From Saprospiraceae bacterium (GTDB lineage Bacteria > Bacteroidota > Bacteroidia > Chitinophagales > Saprospiraceae): a stretch of 64,000 nucleotides of DNA. This document shows, in pieces, positions 45,348 to 56,400 of this stretch; the first letter of the stretch is position 1, and each line of letters opens with the position of its first letter. The position numbers were made by a program, and so were the translations under genes. Below the pieces are notes generated by a model. That model did no database searches. It saw only the letters and a list, made by a program, of their open reading frames with translations, and was not told where the DNA came from. The stretch is from the NCBI GenBank assembly GCA_029212405.1, contig JARGNR010000019.1, positions 1 through 64,000 of the forward strand, given 5' to 3'.

Positions 45348-45992
45348 TTGAAACCCGTTTTTATTGAGGAAACAATTGCAAAACTCAAAAACATCATTGA
45401 GTCTACCATTTCTGGTGTTGATAACCAAACGCAAGTGGATGAGGTCATTGACCAAATAGAAAAATCACTTAAAGGATATAAAGACAATAAAGAAAATCGA
45501 ATTCTTTTTTACACGGCCTCCTTGCTGATTGTTGTTTTATCGTTATTACTGACGTATACTACACATGCATCTTGGCCTTTAATGTTTCTAGTAATTTGGT
45601 TTGGTGGATTTATGTATTATCGAGTTCATGAAAAAAGTCTAGTATTAAACAATTTAAGTAAACTAGGAGAAGTAAATTATAAAAATCCCCTATCCAGTAT
45701 TTCATACTTAAAAAGTGCAATTGACCTAAAAGTAGGCAGGAAGTCTGTATTAAAAATCTTTCTTTCGGTTATGTTTTCGTGTACTGTGATGATGGCTCAT
45801 TTTCTCTTTGTAGATACAGCGTTTTGGATGAATTTTGGCTTACTCCTATTGGCCATAGTTGCCTCCTTTTTTTTCTGGACTTCCTTTTATAAGGAGGAAA
45901 TAAATGCCTTGGAGTCCATGAAAGACAAACTCCATCAATTGGAAAACAAAATTATTTTAAGTGGTGGTTTATCTTTTGAAGAGGAAGAATAA
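45348..45992 (+). CDS. Four-span membrane protein of unknown function
   Basis: This 214-residue protein begins at TTG 45348, the only reasonable start ahead of the conserved-looking N terminus. Residues 1-48 are charged and helical. Four hydrophobic segments follow as two pairs (about 50-67 and 72-90, then 135-155 and 160-178), and a helical C-terminal tail ends in Glu residues. Both soluble ends should be cytoplasmic, a layout shared with small membrane scaffold or anti-sigma-like proteins, but no family is recognised. It converges with the hybrid regulator gene, with 14 bases between stops. Confidence 0.6.
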   Translation: MKPVFIEETIAKLKNIIESTISGVDNQTQVDEVIDQIEKSLKGYKDNKENRILFYTASLLIVVLSLLLTYTTHASWPLMFLVIWFGGFMYYRVHEKSLVLNNLSKLGEVNYKNPLSSISYLKSAIDLKVGRKSVLKIFLSVMFSCTVMMAHFLFVDTAFWMNFGLLLLAIVASFFFWTSFYKEEINALESMKDKLHQLENKIILSGGLSFEEEE

Positions 45993-46006
45993 TAATTAAT
46001 AAAATC

Positions 46007-49000
46007 TTATAAATCAAAGTATTTACGATAACACTTTGAAAAATAACTGAGACTTGAAAATCCCGTTGCTGCTGCAACTTCTCCCATTGTTCCATACTTT
46101 TCCTCTATTAAAAGTTTTGCTTTTTCTAATCTGAAATTTCTCAAATATTCTTTCAACGTTTTCCCCGATATTTTTTTTACTCGATTTCGAAGTGTTTTTT
46201 CTCCAATCCCGATTATTTGAGCAATATCTTCTGATTTTAATTTACTATTATCAATATGTTCCAAAAATATAGTTTCCAAAGATTTCATCAATTCTAAATC
46301 ATCATTATGAATATTGGGTGGTAATAAGTTGTGTACAAAAGAAGACTTGATAGAAGTAGAAATCGTCTTTTGTCTTTTTAATATTTGAGCTACTTGTGAA
46401 ACAAGTAATTCTTCCTGTATCGGTTTTTGTAAAATTATATCTGCTCCCGCCTTAATGGATAAAATCTCTGTCTCTTCAGAAGAACTTCCTGTCAAAAATA
46501 AAAATGGAAGAACTTGTAGTTTAGGGATGCTTCTTACAGCTTTCAATAATTGAATACCATTCATAATAGGCATATTGAAATCAGATATTATTGCAGAAGG
46601 CACGATTTTTTCTAAAATGTCTATGGCTTCAGCACCATTTACTGTGCATATAACATTGTACTTTGGGGTAAGAGCATTTGTAATAAAATATAATACATCA
46701 TGACTGTCGTCTACAGCAAGAATAAGCGGTTTTGAAGAGTCAACAATAGCATTGAGTTGTTTTTCAATACCCAATTGATTAATATTCTCGGCAATAATTT
46801 CATTTTGGCTCTTAGATGATCTTTCAAGAGAAAAACTAAACATACTTCCTATATCAAGTTCACTTCTTATTTCTAATTCTGACTCATGAAGTTTCAATAT
46901 TTCCTTTACCAAGCTAAGTCCAATACCTGTTCCTTCCTCTGTATTATTTGATGCTTGATAATATGCCATTGTCAAGTTTTCGATTTCAGCAGCAGGAATT
47001 CCTAGTCCCTCATCAGAAATACAAATTCGATGTTGATCTTTGTCTATTTCTGATGTAATGCTAATCGTACTATGTATTGGTGAAAACTTAATCGCGTTTG
47101 AGAGTAGATTTGACAATACTTTTTGGATCATTGGTAAATCAAAAAACAAAAATTGTCGTTCTTCCTGAGAAGAAAACAAAATTTCTACGTGTTTATCACG
47201 TGCAAGTTGTCGTTTCAACTCAATTTGATCTTGAATTACTCCATTGATATTGTACCAGTTCTTCTTAAGTTTAAGCTTTCCAGACTCTGCTTTACTGAGT
47301 TCCATAATTTCGTTAGAAATCCCCAATAAGTTATTGATGTTTCCACTGATTCGCTTTTTATCCTCAATATTTATATAGCCTTCACCTTTTTCTAAATGAC
47401 TCTTTATTGCTTGTAAAGGCGATTTGAACTCGTGTGATATTTGAGCATACATCCGATTCTTCGATGCCTGAGAATAATTTAATTCTTTGGTGAGCTGTTT
47501 TTGTTTCTTAAGTGATTCTGCCAGTTGTTGCTTTTCTTGATTTAAAGCCTCTGTTTGTTCTTCCACACGTTCTTCAAGAATTCTGTTTCTATCCTTTTCG
47601 ATCTTAGTTCTCCACAGAACAATGCTATAAATCGTTGTAATCGACAATACAATCAGAGCTAACCAAAAAAGTGGATATTCATAGTAAAGCATTGGAACAA
47701 TAACTGCAAATTGCTTAATCTCTTTCCATTCTCCGTTAAATGGCATCCCTCGCAACTTTATTGTATTCTTACCACTTTCTAAATTATTTATGAATATCTG
47801 TTCTGTCGATTCAATATTTATCCACTCCTCTTTAATTTTATATTGATAAAAAATTTTCTTGTTTGGGGCTATATTTATTGATTTAAGGTGTATTGAAAGA
47901 TCATTTTCTCCATAGTTTAGCTCAATTCGGTCATCAACCTTTCTATTATTGTGATATAGAACTGTTGAATATTCTGCAACTGAAACGTTGACATTCTCTG
48001 GATCTATAAGTATCGCTCCATAAATATTTGGAAAAATAATTCGCCCATCATTTAACAACTCTGTATTAGGAAACACATCATTATTGGTAGCCAATAGTGG
48101 TACTCCCTCATCAATACCAAAATAGTCTACCTTGAAATTTTCATCTTTATTTAGAAGCGATTCTTTTTTACACCTGAAAACTTGATTTCCTTCACATAGC
48201 CCCCACAAGAAACCTTTTAAATCATCTTGGATTAATTTGATAGATTTCGGCAAATCTTTACCTTTTATGGATTGAAAGCTTAGGTTTTCAAACCGATACA
48301 ACCCCGTACTATCAGAACAAGCAATAATATTTCCTTCAAGGTCTTTAAATAGGGTATTTAAACCTTGTCCTGGATAGTCCAATTGCTGAAAATTCTTTCC
48401 GTCAAAAGAAAATACTTTTCCAGATACAAAACCAATAAGAAAAGCACCTTGATTGTATTCTATCATGGAAAGGACTCGGTCAAATTCTGCAACTCCAGGA
48501 GCGATATACTTTTGAAACCCATCTCCAACAAACTTGTGTACTGCTTTCCTTGTACCGATCCATATATCTTTATTGGAATCCTCTACAATCGTTTTCACAG
48601 TTCTACTCACCAGCCCTTTGTCCTTTTGATAGTTGAATTTTTTACCCTCTTTAGTGAACATGGTAACTCCATCCAGAGCGATCCACATCCTATCTTGACT
48701 ATCAAAATGCGTTGTGAAATTACAATTTGTGCCCAACATGTGATCAAGCCTTCCATCTAGACGAATTATATCCGTACCATAACAACCCGTAATAAAATAG
48801 ATATCTCCGGTACTTGATTGTTTAATACTCCAAATGTTATCCGTCGATAATCCACTTTCTTTGTTTAGTACTTTAATACTTTGTTCAAAGACTTGAATGA
48901 GGCCTCTACCTCTCGTACCTATCCATATACTTCCATGATTATCTTCATAAAAAAATTCTAAATAATCCTTACTCTCCCCGTCTGTCAAAACTTGTTCTAT

Positions 49001-49849
49001 TTCGCCATTTTTTGATACAATTTCTATCCTTGATAAACCATCATTTTGTGTTGCCAACCATAATCTTCCCTTTGAATCAAGATAATGGTCTGATATTCTA
49101 CCTTTAATGTTTTTTAATATTGCAGAATGAAAAAAATCATTCGAGTCCAAAATAGAAATTGAACTTTTCGCTTTTAAACAAATTCTATCATTTGTTAACA
49201 TTAAAATATCATTTCCAAGAAAAGATATTTTAGTGTCTGAAACTATATGTTCAGTTCCCAAACTCGATAATAAGTGGTAGGTCGAAGAATTTGATTTTTT
49301 CAAAAATAATGTATCCCCAATAATTATAGAATTATAAATATCTTCTCCAGGGATGTCTACATTTTTAATATGTACCAATTGTTTTTGCTCAAGCCGATAA
49401 TGAGATATTCCTTTACTAGAAAGAATATATTTGTCATCCCCTGATACGGCTACATCCACTTGTGGCAATGGAAAATGTGTCTGCGTATTAATGAGAAATG
49501 TGTCTGTTTCAGTAAAATACTGAACATGGAATGCATCTCTTGACTCCCAATATGATCCATCTTTCTCGATCAAATGGATGGGATTATTTTTCTTTTGTGT
49601 CCGTATAAATGTTTTTCCATCATACAAAAAGTTTTTAAAACGTAGTCTTCCTAAAGAATCCTGATTAATGATTCCAGGGGTATGAAAAGGTTCATCAACT
49701 TTTAACCCATAACGTTTTACTCCATAAGTGGTCATTGGGTTTTGACAAAATGTAACGACAGATGTATTCAGGAGAATTAGAAAAATTAGTATCCTACCAT
49801 TAAAATGACTACAACTTTCCAAAAAGTCTACTTTTTTTATGTTTTCCAA
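46007..49849 (-). CDS. Hybrid two-component regulator (sensor kinase, receiver, AraC-type output)
   Basis: This 1280-residue one-protein signalling system follows the Bacteroidota HTCS plan. After a signal-like segment (about 19-36), residues about 40-630 form two periplasmic propellers made of repeats such as 'GRLWLATQNDGLSRIE' and 'GSIWIGTRGRGLIQV'. A YYY-type beta-sandwich domain (about 640-715), one membrane span (about 722-744), a coiled coil, and a histidine kinase (phospho-acceptor His near 806 in 'SHEFKSPL', ATP-binding 'DEGLGIP') follow. A receiver (about 1043-1160, Asp near 1090 in 'ISDFNMPIMNG', Lys in 'LQKPI') and an AraC-type helix-turn-helix pair (about 1180-1280) close the protein. 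It starts with TTG, just after an in-frame stop. It faces the LytTR and giant-protein genes, which it may control. Confidence 0.9.
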   Translation of the reverse strand: MENIKKVDFLESCSHFNGRILIFLILLNTSVVTFCQNPMTTYGVKRYGLKVDEPFHTPGIINQDSLGRLRFKNFLYDGKTFIRTQKKNNPIHLIEKDGSYWESRDAFHVQYFTETDTFLINTQTHFPLPQVDVAVSGDDKYILSSKGISHYRLEQKQLVHIKNVDIPGEDIYNSIIIGDTLFLKKSNSSTYHLLSSLGTEHIVSDTKISFLGNDILMLTNDRICLKAKSSISILDSNDFFHSAILKNIKGRISDHYLDSKGRLWLATQNDGLSRIEIVSKNGEIEQVLTDGESKDYLEFFYEDNHGSIWIGTRGRGLIQVFEQSIKVLNKESGLSTDNIWSIKQSSTGDIYFITGCYGTDIIRLDGRLDHMLGTNCNFTTHFDSQDRMWIALDGVTMFTKEGKKFNYQKDKGLVSRTVKTIVEDSNKDIWIGTRKAVHKFVGDGFQKYIAPGVAEFDRVLSMIEYNQGAFLIGFVSGKVFSFDGKNFQQLDYPGQGLNTLFKDLEGNIIACSDSTGLYRFENLSFQSIKGKDLPKSIKLIQDDLKGFLWGLCEGNQVFRCKKESLLNKDENFKVDYFGIDEGVPLLATNNDVFPNTELLNDGRIIFPNIYGAILIDPENVNVSVAEYSTVLYHNNRKVDDRIELNYGENDLSIHLKSINIAPNKKIFYQYKIKEEWINIESTEQIFINNLESGKNTIKLRGMPFNGEWKEIKQFAVIVPMLYYEYPLFWLALIVLSITTIYSIVLWRTKIEKDRNRILEERVEEQTEALNQEKQQLAESLKKQKQLTKELNYSQASKNRMYAQISHEFKSPLQAIKSHLEKGEGYINIEDKKRISGNINNLLGISNEIMELSKAESGKLKLKKNWYNINGVIQDQIELKRQLARDKHVEILFSSQEERQFLFFDLPMIQKVLSNLLSNAIKFSPIHSTISITSEIDKDQHRICISDEGLGIPAAEIENLTMAYYQASNNTEEGTGIGLSLVKEILKLHESELEIRSELDIGSMFSFSLERSSKSQNEIIAENINQLGIEKQLNAIVDSSKPLILAVDDSHDVLYFITNALTPKYNVICTVNGAEAIDILEKIVPSAIISDFNMPIMNGIQLLKAVRSIPKLQVLPFLFLTGSSSEETEILSIKAGADIILQKPIQEELLVSQVAQILKRQKTISTSIKSSFVHNLLPPNIHNDDLELMKSLETIFLEHIDNSKLKSEDIAQIIGIGEKTLRNRVKKISGKTLKEYLRNFRLEKAKLLIEEKYGTMGEVAAATGFSSLSYFSKCYRKYFDL

Positions 49850-49940
49850 TTATTGCTACATCTTTTCCAAAAAGTACAAATATGGCTTAAATCCCTCATT
49901 TACCTTGCACATTTTCCATTGATATTTTACGATTTGATAC

Positions 49941-49955
49941 GAATTGGCCCAATTC
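49941..49955. promoter_or_regulatory. Palindrome in the divergent regulator promoter region
   Basis: The 15 bases GAATTGG-C-CCAATTC form an inverted repeat with perfect 7-base arms around a single base. It lies in the 130-base gap between the hybrid regulator (start 49849, minus) and the LytTR gene (start 49980, plus), 25 bases ahead of the latter. This is a natural position for an operator serving one or both genes. Binding protein unknown. Confidence 0.5.
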
Positions 49956-49979
49956 AATGATCGCTCATAACCGTACTAT

Positions 49980-50366
49980 ATGAAAACATTAGAATTTAAT
50001 AAACATGTACCTCCATTGATGGACGTAATAAAACCATCAAAACAAAAACTCTGCATAACCACCCAAAAAGGACATTTTATTATTTACAAAAAGGACATTT
50101 CGCATTTAGTTGCTGAAGGCAACTACACCCTTATATATTTTAAAGATCAGAAGATTTTATGTTCGAAAACTATCAATTCTGTTTTTGAACAAATCAATCA
50201 TTCTGCATTCATTAGAATTCACAAATCATATGTTTTAAATATAGACCATCTGGCTTATATCGATTATGCATTCAGTTATGCTATAACTGAGAATAATCAT
50301 AAAGTTCAGATTGCCCGTTCCAGAAAACAACATATGAAGAATTTAGTCCAACTAAAATTTGATTAA
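49980..50366 (+). CDS. LytTR-domain DNA-binding protein
   Basis: This 128-residue protein consists of a short lead and a LytTR DNA-binding domain (about 28-125): 'FIIYKKDISHLVAEGNYTLIYFKDQKILCSKTINSVFEQI', then 'FIRIHKSYVLNIDHLAYID' (the conserved R-x-H-(K/R)-(S/Q) motif), then a final strand and basic helix. No receiver domain is present, so it is not itself a response regulator of the usual LytR kind and would need another way to sense signals. It is divergent from the hybrid regulator and lies 44 bases ahead of the giant secreted protein on the same strand; regulation of that gene is likely. Confidence 0.85.
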   Translation: MKTLEFNKHVPPLMDVIKPSKQKLCITTQKGHFIIYKKDISHLVAEGNYTLIYFKDQKILCSKTINSVFEQINHSAFIRIHKSYVLNIDHLAYIDYAFSYAITENNHKVQIARSRKQHMKNLVQLKFD

Positions 50367-50410
50367 ACACCTTTCAACAATACCCTTTATTTGTTTCAAA
50401 CTTATTAGCC

Positions 50411-53400
50411 ATGAAAAATATTTCTAACTTTTCTCAATTCACCCTTTCTTTTTTTATAGCCCTTTCTCTACTTGCCTTTAGTATTCAAGGAGAGTGTCAA
50501 ACAGTTGGTAAATCACTTCATTTCGATGGAGAAAATGATTTTGTGCAATTATCAGGAACCAATGATTTTGGAGCAGCCAGCAATTTTCAAGGGGCATTTA
50601 CCTTTGAAGCTTGGGTATTAAATGATGGAACCTCAAATTGGGGAAGAGTTTTTGATTTTGGAAACAATACCAATCAATATATCTTCTTTACGCCAAAATC
50701 ATCCACAGGTAAACCAAGATTTGTACTCAAAATAGCTGGTCAAAATGAAAACATTATCCAAGCTCCAAATTCTTTTCCCGAAGGTTGGACACATGTAGCA
50801 TGTAGAATTGATGAAACAGGCAATGCTGCATTACTATTTGATGGCGTTGTTGTTGAAACGGCAACAGGGTGGCCTTTGATTTCTAATATGAATAGTGTTA
50901 CTAATAGTTATCTGGGAAAATCTCAATTTTCAGCAGACCCATACTTTAAAGGAAATTTAAAAGAAGTCAGAATTTGGAAAGAAGCAAGAACAACGAGTCA
51001 AATTAATCAATGGATGAATTGTGAGGTCAGCGGACAAGAAAATAATCTTGTTGCATACATGAAAATGAAACAAGGTATTGTGGGTGCAAACAACAGTGCA
51101 ACAGATGCCTATGTAAATAATTTTGGAGCTCTATCTGTATATGCATTCGCAACATATAACTTCTCCATGTCAGGCTCTACATCCAACTGGGTGGCAGATC
51201 AACCCAATTCAATTGATGATGACCCCCTTCATCAAAACGTAATTGAATTCTACGGAACTCCCGACTATATCGATTTGAATAATGAAGCTAATTTTGACTT
51301 TGATGAAGAATACACGATACAGTATTGGTTAAAAAACACCACTTCTTTAAATCTTCTACAATTGGTCCTTACCAAAGGAGATATTAATGGTACTCTTTCT
51401 TTTTACTCTGATTTTAATAACAATACATTGTTCTTTGGTCAAAGATCCCCAGGGGAAGGTTCCTTTTATATCATAGCTAATGGTCTACCTACAGATCAAT
51501 GGACACACATCACCTTAACGGCCAAAGAAGAATATGGAGGGATTACTTTTAAAACCTATTTCAATGGAGAGTTGAAAGCAAATGGGTTTAAACCCAACAG
51601 TCAAATTCCTCAAACCAATCAAAAAGTGCGATTAGGAGCAGGAGAGTTTTATGGTACTCTTTCCAATGTAAAATTCTGGGACAGAGCCCTTAAAATTGAT
51701 GAAATTCAGCAAAATATAAGCACCATTCACCCTGATGGTACACCTAATTTAATTGCTCAATATACTCAATATGATAATAACATACTGACTGGTTTAATTG
51801 ATAATATTGGTGACAATAATGGTATTCGTGCAGGTGTTCCCTCTTTTCAAGTAGATCCTTGTTTTGTGCAGTTTTCACAAGAACCACAAGATGTAACCTT
51901 GCCAAATTTAAGCACGCCTATTATATTAACTGCAGATATCGAAACTTGTGATAATACATATCATTCATATCAGTGGCAATTTGATGGTGTAGATATTCCT
52001 GGAGAAACCTCATTAACCTACACCAACCCCTCTCCAACAAATAGTGATCTAGGTAAATATAGATGTGTAGTAACAGCTTGTGGTAAAGAATTCGCAACAC
52101 GAAATGCCGCAATTACAATAAACAACCAAGGTAAAGTGCTACACTTTGATGGAGAAGACGACTATATATCATTTAATGACAATGTAGGGGAATCCTTCTA
52201 TACGGCTGAAATGTGGTTACGTTTTGATGAACAACCCTACAATCAAAATATTATTACCCGAACGAATGCTGATAAAAGCACGGTTTACTCCCACTTAGCA
52301 GTATCAGAGGATGGGTATTTCCAACACAACTCTTATGATAATTACTATCTCGAAACTCAAAGTATAAAACACCCTTTAAAGATAGTTCCTCACAAATGGT
52401 ACCACGTAGCAATACGCCACTTTGGTGCAGGAGACGGTATAAATGGGAGCATTACTATTGAAGTAGATGGAGTTGCCAGTCCACAAGAAAATGCAGGTAC
52501 ACTATCTGGAGCACCTATATGGAATGTTGGAGGAAGTTTTTATGAGTATAATAATTTCAAAGGTGAAATGGAAGAGTTGAGAATTTGGAACTATCCAACA
52601 AACACCATGGGCCAGACTGAAATTACATCTGCAAGCAACGGTCTAAAACACTATTACAAATTTAACGAAGGGATTGCAAATGCCGACAATACAAGTCCTG
52701 TACCTGTCAATACGATGACGGACCACTTTACAAACCAAGTTGCGACGTTACATAACTTTAATTTGACGTCTAATACGTCTAACTGGTTGGGTTGTGGACC
52801 TACAGAGATAGTTCCGACAATCAATGGTTTAGCTGATCAACTTATCTCAATTGGAAACCCTTTTCAAATTAATCCCTCTATATCATCTTTAAATGGGGAT
52901 GAAGTTTTTCAATGGTATAAAGACGGGGAACCTATTGTAGGAGCAAATGGACTAACATTCGCGATAGAAAATAGTCAGATTGAAGATGAAGGTTCGTATC
53001 AATTGGAAGTACGCCCTCTCAATTCCTGTAATTATTTCAGCGATGAAGTAGATATTTATATTCAGGGGACTGGCGAAGTACTCAATCTTTCAGGGGACAA
53101 TGACTATATTCGAATACCTACAGAAACACCAACTGCTTACACAATCGAAGCATGGGTAAAATTTGAAGAGTCCACAGCTCTACAAAGCATAATCGTTAGT
53201 ACTACAAATCTAGGACCATTTCATTCGTATACCAATCAACTATTTACTGATGAGTTTGGTTATGTGGTACATCGTGTTTATGATCCTATCAGTACCAACA
53301 CTATTGTAAAAAAATCATTGCAACCATTAAACAGCAATGAATGGTATCACATTGTTGGTCGAGCGAGTACTGGTAACGGTGTAGACTTACTAATTAATGG

Positions 53401-56400
53401 AATTTCTCAAGGCCCAGAAAGTAGTATTTCTGGTCTTGTCACCGAATCTAATGTCTGGATCGTAGGAGGCAAATCTCTTGGTGGTACTTCTGGTGTACAA
53501 CTTGCACTTAATGGATTTAAAGGAGAAATAGATGAATTAAGGATTTGGAACTACTATGTTTCAACACCAAATATTCTATTGGAAAAAGATCACGAAATTG
53601 AGAATCTTGGTTTGCCTGGTTTGGTTCATTATTATAAATTTAACTCCGGAAGAGCTAACGAAAATAATAGTTTCTTAAATCGGGGTTACCTTAAGAATTA
53701 TAAAAACTTATTGTCTACACCTATTAAATCCTATGTGGATTTTGTTAATTTTTCCTTCGAAGGAGATGAGTCCAATTTTTCCGATTGTAGTCCAATAACC
53801 GAATACGATTTATTTTATACTCTGGATGGTTTAACCCCTACAATTGGACAGCCACTCAATTTCAATTTGAATGTCTATACAGGAGATACTTCTGCATTGA
53901 ACTTTGTCTGGAGGTTGGATAGTGTTGCTATCCCTGGTGCCACAAATGCCCTGTATGGGCTAGACAATATGACAGCATCTGACTTTGGTCAATACGATGT
54001 AGTTATTTCAGATGCTTGTTCCCCTCAATTTGTAGATACCGTTCAAGTATTCAGTAGTCCAACAACTATTAATTGTTATACTCAAAACTTCAATAGTACC
54101 AACTATCCTGATTCTACAACCTATGTATTCTGCAATAATTCAGAAATAGGTAGTGAGATCTGCAATGAAACGAATGTTGAATACAATCTAACAGGTGGAT
54201 ACTGTGGTGGACCAAGTTTACATAACGGAACTGCAGTAGTTTTTCATCTTCCTCTTTCAGAACCTCAAGTGGTGGACTTTACCTTAACTGGTATTGAAAC
54301 TACGGTTGATTTATTTATCATGTCTAGTGATTGTGATATTGATAATTGTATCGCTTCAAGTACAAACGACTTCACACAAGATGAGTTTATTCGAGTAGCA
54401 CTTGATACTGGAGATTACTATATTATTGCTCATGAAAGAGAATTTTTCGACTTTGAAGGTTCGGATAGTTTGGTCTTGGAAATTCAAATGTACGACAACA
54501 AATGTAGTTTTTCCGAACCAATAACCTGTGGAGATAGTGTACAAAGCAATACATCAACAGGATCAAATTTCATCAATGAATATTGTAATAATACCACATA
54601 CACATCAAGCGAAAAGATCTATGAAGTAATCGTTACAGAACCGACAACGTTTACTGCTCTCTTATCCAACATGACTGCAGATCTTGATTTATTCCTATTA
54701 GACAGTTTATGCAATGATGTCGTTTGTTTAGCCTCTTCTACACAACAAGATGGGATTAATGAAACCATTATTTATGGGGTGCCTCCTGGAACCTATTATT
54801 TCTCTATTGATGGTAAAAATGGTGTTACGGGAGATTTTGACTTTTCGCTTAACTGCGCACCCTATTTTACAGCCAGTGTAGATGAAACAGATGCTTGGAT
54901 TGACCTAAGCTGGTCTATAGATAAAAAGGCATGTGTTCCTCAGGATACGGGTATCATCGTACGTCTGATCACAACCCCAAATACAATTTTATACGAAGAA
55001 GAATATCCAACAGCAGCTTTGACCCCAGATGTTATTACAGGTACATTTAGACATTTGGTTGGAGATAATCACAACAGAAATTACGTGCTTAGAGTATCCA
55101 ATAGATTAAGCAGTAAAACGATATGTAATGAGGTCAAAGCTGGTTCAACCCTACCATTTCAATCTCCTGAAATATTATCCGTTTCACAAAGTGTTTCTCC
55201 AGATAGTATTGAAATAATTTGGAGAAATCATTCACAATTATCCGACGAATTCCGAATTTATAGAGATGGGGCCCAAATCACCAGTTTATCAGAAGGATAC
55301 ATAGAAGACAGTCTGATCATTTCTTATGTTGACAAACACAACATGAACGATAATTCTTCTATTTATCAAAATGAATTGCATTCATATTGCATAGAAACAT
55401 ACAACGCGACTTTAGGTTTGTCTTATCCTCAAGTATGTGCAGATGGTTCTACTTACGATGTTGATTTTACTGCCTCAGACGGAACTCCCTCAGATATGGT
55501 TTCATTGACATGGAATGATGTTTCCTCCTTTTGTGATGGAATACTAATCCGTAGAAATGGTATACAATTAGAATTAATTAGTCCGTTAGAAACATTTTAT
55601 AATGATTTGGACCCAATTCGAGGAGTTATTTCTGAATACGAATTGGCCCTATTAAAAAACGGAGAAGAATTCATTAGGATTTCTGATAATGGATATAGTC
55701 TTCCAGATGGAGCAGTTTCTGGAAGAGTGGTGACCAACGAAGGCGGATATCCAGTTCAAAACGCGCTCATTACATTAACAAAAGATACGTTAATCCAAGG
55801 AGTTGTAGAACAAGTAAATGTTGCAACTACGAATACAGATTTTGCAGGAACATTCAATTTTCAAGACATAATATATGAGTTATCATCTGACTTTACAATC
55901 TCTGCATCCAAACCTGGCAGTACCTTCTCTCCCGGATCCATTGGTTTTGAGTTAAATGCTGCACTACCAACGCAATCCAATTTATTGTTTACAGACAATT
56001 CTGATGTCATTGTCAATCTCGACACAACCATTTTGAATTCACTAACAATACAAACCAAAACCAATGAAGATTTGGTGGTTTTAAATTGGCAATATGTCCC
56101 ATCAGGAAGTATGACTACCTATTTTACTATTCAAAGAAATGGAGAATTAATATTTGAAGGAAATGATGCTTTAAATGTTATAGATAGTTTTGTCGATTAT
56201 TCTGGTGTTCCTGGTTTTAATTACAATTATACACTCGAACTATTTCGCTTTGAAGGAAATGAGATAAAAAGTGATGTGCATTCTAAATCGGCGACTTATC
56301 CGCAATTGACTCCATTATCTGGTTGGGATTATAATCTAGAGGGTCAATATCAATTTTCTACCAATCAAAATGTAGATCCAAGTATTTTGTTTGATTGGTC

